From: Tatlockia sp.
GTDB taxonomy: Bacteria; Cyanobacteriota; Cyanobacteriia; Cyanobacteriales; Chroococcidiopsidaceae
Assembly (NCBI GenBank): GCA_013698215.1
Contig: JACCVJ010000633.1
Span: 1 to 8,213, forward strand
Direction of reading: 5' to 3'
DNA: 8,213 nt
Shown: piece after piece, positions 7,053-8,213 of the stretch
Layout: each line of letters opens with the position of its first letter
Numbering within the stretch: the first letter of the stretch is position 1
Translations under genes and position numbers: made by a program
Notes under the pieces: generated by a model
Seen by the model: the letters and a program-made list of their open reading frames with translations, nothing else
The model's database searches: none
Told to the model about the DNA's origin: nothing

Positions 7053-8192
7053 TTAAGCAAGCAAGGAAGGACATAACTTGTCTTCTAGCTCCAATTCTTG
7101 CTCTGCCATCGCTACTTGAGCGTAAGTAATCACTTGCCGAGGATCGAAACCGCAAGAATTTAGTCTTAACCATTGCTGGGCTTCATTACCTTCGCGGAGC
7201 AGCTTTGCTAAGGGAGAGAGAAAACAGCTAAAACCTTTTTGCTTAGAGATGCCCCAGACTTGGGCATAAATTTCTTCAATCCAATCTCTAGCAACAATAC
7301 TTCTCCCATCTTGCCAGTGGGTTAAGGGAGCATCTAGGCTACTTGTTGCTGCCGCAATTTCATTGTTTTTAGTTACTTCTAATAACTTTGAAGGGGAGAA
7401 GATGCTGTTAGTAAGCGGATCTAGTCCCGGATTTTCGAGCAATTGCCAGAGACGAGCTTCAATTAAGGCGGTAATTGCTAGTAAGGAGATAGGATTAGTG
7501 ACTAAATCGCAAATTCGCAATTCTACACGATTGAGATCGTAAGGACGGCGATCGCCATTGGGGCGCACAGAAGTCCACAGGTGACGCACATTTTGCATAG
7601 TCCCGGCAGCGATTTGGGCTTCTACCCATTCGATGTGGTGGGCGTGGCTGGTGAATAAAGGGACATTTGTAGGAGTTTGTGGGAATAAACCCCACCGAGT
7701 AGAGTGATACCCAGTAACTCGGCTGTCTAAAAAGGGCGAAGACGCGCTCAGGGCAAGATATAAAGGTGCTTCTACCCGCACAAGACGACAGGCTTGCATT
7801 AATAATTCTGGGTCGTCAATACCAATATTTATATGGACGCTGGCGGTAACAACTTTAGTGCCGTAGGTCTGCTCAATATAAGTATGGTAGGGGTTCTGAG
7901 GATCGGACCTATAAAAATTATCGCTACCGCCCAAGGATAGGGTACTACCAGGAATGAGGGTGTAATTGCCTAAGCGCTGTAAAAACTTTCGCAACTGTTG
8001 CCGAGGTCGCACCAAGTCACATAATAGGGTGTCGTATTGAGTAGAGGGGGGGGTAATGTACTCTACATTGCGGCTATCGGGTTCGCGCATATAACCGTCA
8101 ACGGCGGCTACTATTTGGTCAGAAAGACCAACAATATCGCCTTGGTGCGTTCCCGTATACATTTCAATTTCAAAGCCCTTTGATAGCAGCAC
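7053..8192 (-). CDS. gshA: Glutamate-cysteine ligase, cyanobacterial type, GTG start
   Basis: First enzyme of glutathione synthesis: joins L-glutamate and L-cysteine with ATP to give gamma-glutamylcysteine, in the cytosol. In cyanobacteria glutathione supports redox balance and protection from photosynthetic oxidants. The 379 residues match the cyanobacterial family in length and from end to end. Visible family blocks are KGFEIEMYTG (5-14), REPDSRNVEY (36-45), IPGSTLSLGGSDNFYRSDP (80-98), NPYHTYIEQTYGT (100-112), TASVHINIG (116-124) and, further on, SVRPNGDRRPYDLNRVELRICD. FEIE and VHINIG lie where the GCS2-like fold places its metal and substrate ligands. The start is GTG (8192-8190): an in-frame TAA lies two codons upstream (8198-8196), GAGGAA is 6 bases before the GTG, and LLSKGFEIEMYTG is the known N-terminus of cyanobacterial homologues. 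The gene is complete. A gshB was not seen in the window; it is usually unlinked. Confidence 0.95.
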   Translation of the reverse strand: MLLSKGFEIEMYTGTHQGDIVGLSDQIVAAVDGYMREPDSRNVEYITPPSTQYDTLLCDLVRPRQQLRKFLQRLGNYTLIPGSTLSLGGSDNFYRSDPQNPYHTYIEQTYGTKVVTASVHINIGIDDPELLMQACRLVRVEAPLYLALSASSPFLDSRVTGYHSTRWGLFPQTPTNVPLFTSHAHHIEWVEAQIAAGTMQNVRHLWTSVRPNGDRRPYDLNRVELRICDLVTNPISLLAITALIEARLWQLLENPGLDPLTNSIFSPSKLLEVTKNNEIAAATSSLDAPLTHWQDGRSIVARDWIEEIYAQVWGISKQKGFSCFLSPLAKLLREGNEAQQWLRLNSCGFDPRQVITYAQVAMAEQELELEDKLCPSLLA

Positions 8193-8195
8193 AGG

Positions 8196-8213
8196 TTATT
8201 CCTCGGCTTTTTT
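8196..8213 (-). other. Possible 3' tail of an upstream gene at the window edge
   Basis: In the gshA frame the last bases read Lys-Lys-Ala-Glu-Glu-stop on the - strand, ending 3 bases before the gshA GTG. This could be the C-terminus of a gene upstream of gshA, which would imply translational coupling. Five codons are far too few to prove it. Confidence 0.2.
8199..8204 (-). promoter_or_regulatory. Ribosome-binding site of gshA
   Basis: The - strand reads GAGGAA, six bases (TAACCT), then GTG. Purine-rich core and spacing support the GTG at 8192 as the start rather than the internal ATG at codon 11, which would remove the conserved KGFEIE motif. Confidence 0.6.

Larger units (their letters stand above)
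1561..7555. repeat. Ten dispersed HIP1 octamers (GCGATCGC)
   Basis: Exact GCGATCGC copies lie at 1561-1568, 1723-1730, 1876-1883, 2204-2211, 2599-2606, 2870-2877, 5454-5461, 5936-5943, 6747-6754 and 7548-7555. HIP1 is an over-represented palindrome of cyanobacterial genomes. Six copies are inside the GH116 gene, one in the M23 gene, one in the long intergenic region, one in trmL and one in gshA. This is the main direct evidence for the host lineage. Confidence 0.9.

Noticed and set aside
6934..7173. 79-codon - strand frame overlapping the end of gshA
   Set aside because: Two-fifths or more lies in a different frame inside gshA and the rest is AT-rich spacer. No family similarity or start signal was seen.
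1..8213. tRNA genes, CRISPR arrays, insertion sequences
   Set aside because: No cloverleaf with a T-arm consensus, no spaced direct repeats and no transposase sequence were recognised on either strand by eye.

Overview
The window looks like chromosomal DNA of a cyanobacterium. It has ten copies of the octamer GCGATCGC (the HIP1 repeat typical of many cyanobacterial genomes). Its glutamate-cysteine ligase is of the cyanobacterial type, and its large LysM/M23 envelope protein resembles those of filamentous and Chroococcidiopsis-like cyanobacteria. I cannot name a species. I see no mobile element, CRISPR array, rRNA or tRNA.

Left half, + strand: the 3' part of an aldo/keto reductase gene (1-771, its start lies outside the window) is followed after 48 bases by a complete GH116 beta-glucosidase / GBA2-like glucosylceramidase gene (820-3222). 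The two may share a transcript. A perfect 14-bp hairpin (3226-3258) follows and sits between this pair and the convergent gene on the other strand, so it probably ends transcription from both sides.

Right half, - strand, read from right to left: gshA (8192-7053, GTG start) makes gamma-glutamylcysteine for glutathione. A 180-base spacer with AT-rich inverted repeats follows, then a TrmL-type tRNA wobble-position 2'-O-methyltransferase (6872-6405). After a spacer of about 740 bases with no convincing gene comes a long LysM plus M23 metallopeptidase (LytM factor), best started at a TTG at 5666 behind a perfect AGGAGG. The order gshA, SPOUT methyltransferase, LytM protein appears to match, from memory, the alr3351-alr3353 neighbourhood of Anabaena PCC 7120. 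That would make the peptidase a candidate orthologue of the LytM factor Alr3353.

The genes do not form one obvious pathway. I found no convincing new multi-gene system. The points most worth a second look are the complete GH116 active site in a cyanobacterium, the TTG start and complete zinc site of the LytM protein, and the long AT-rich leader region in front of it.
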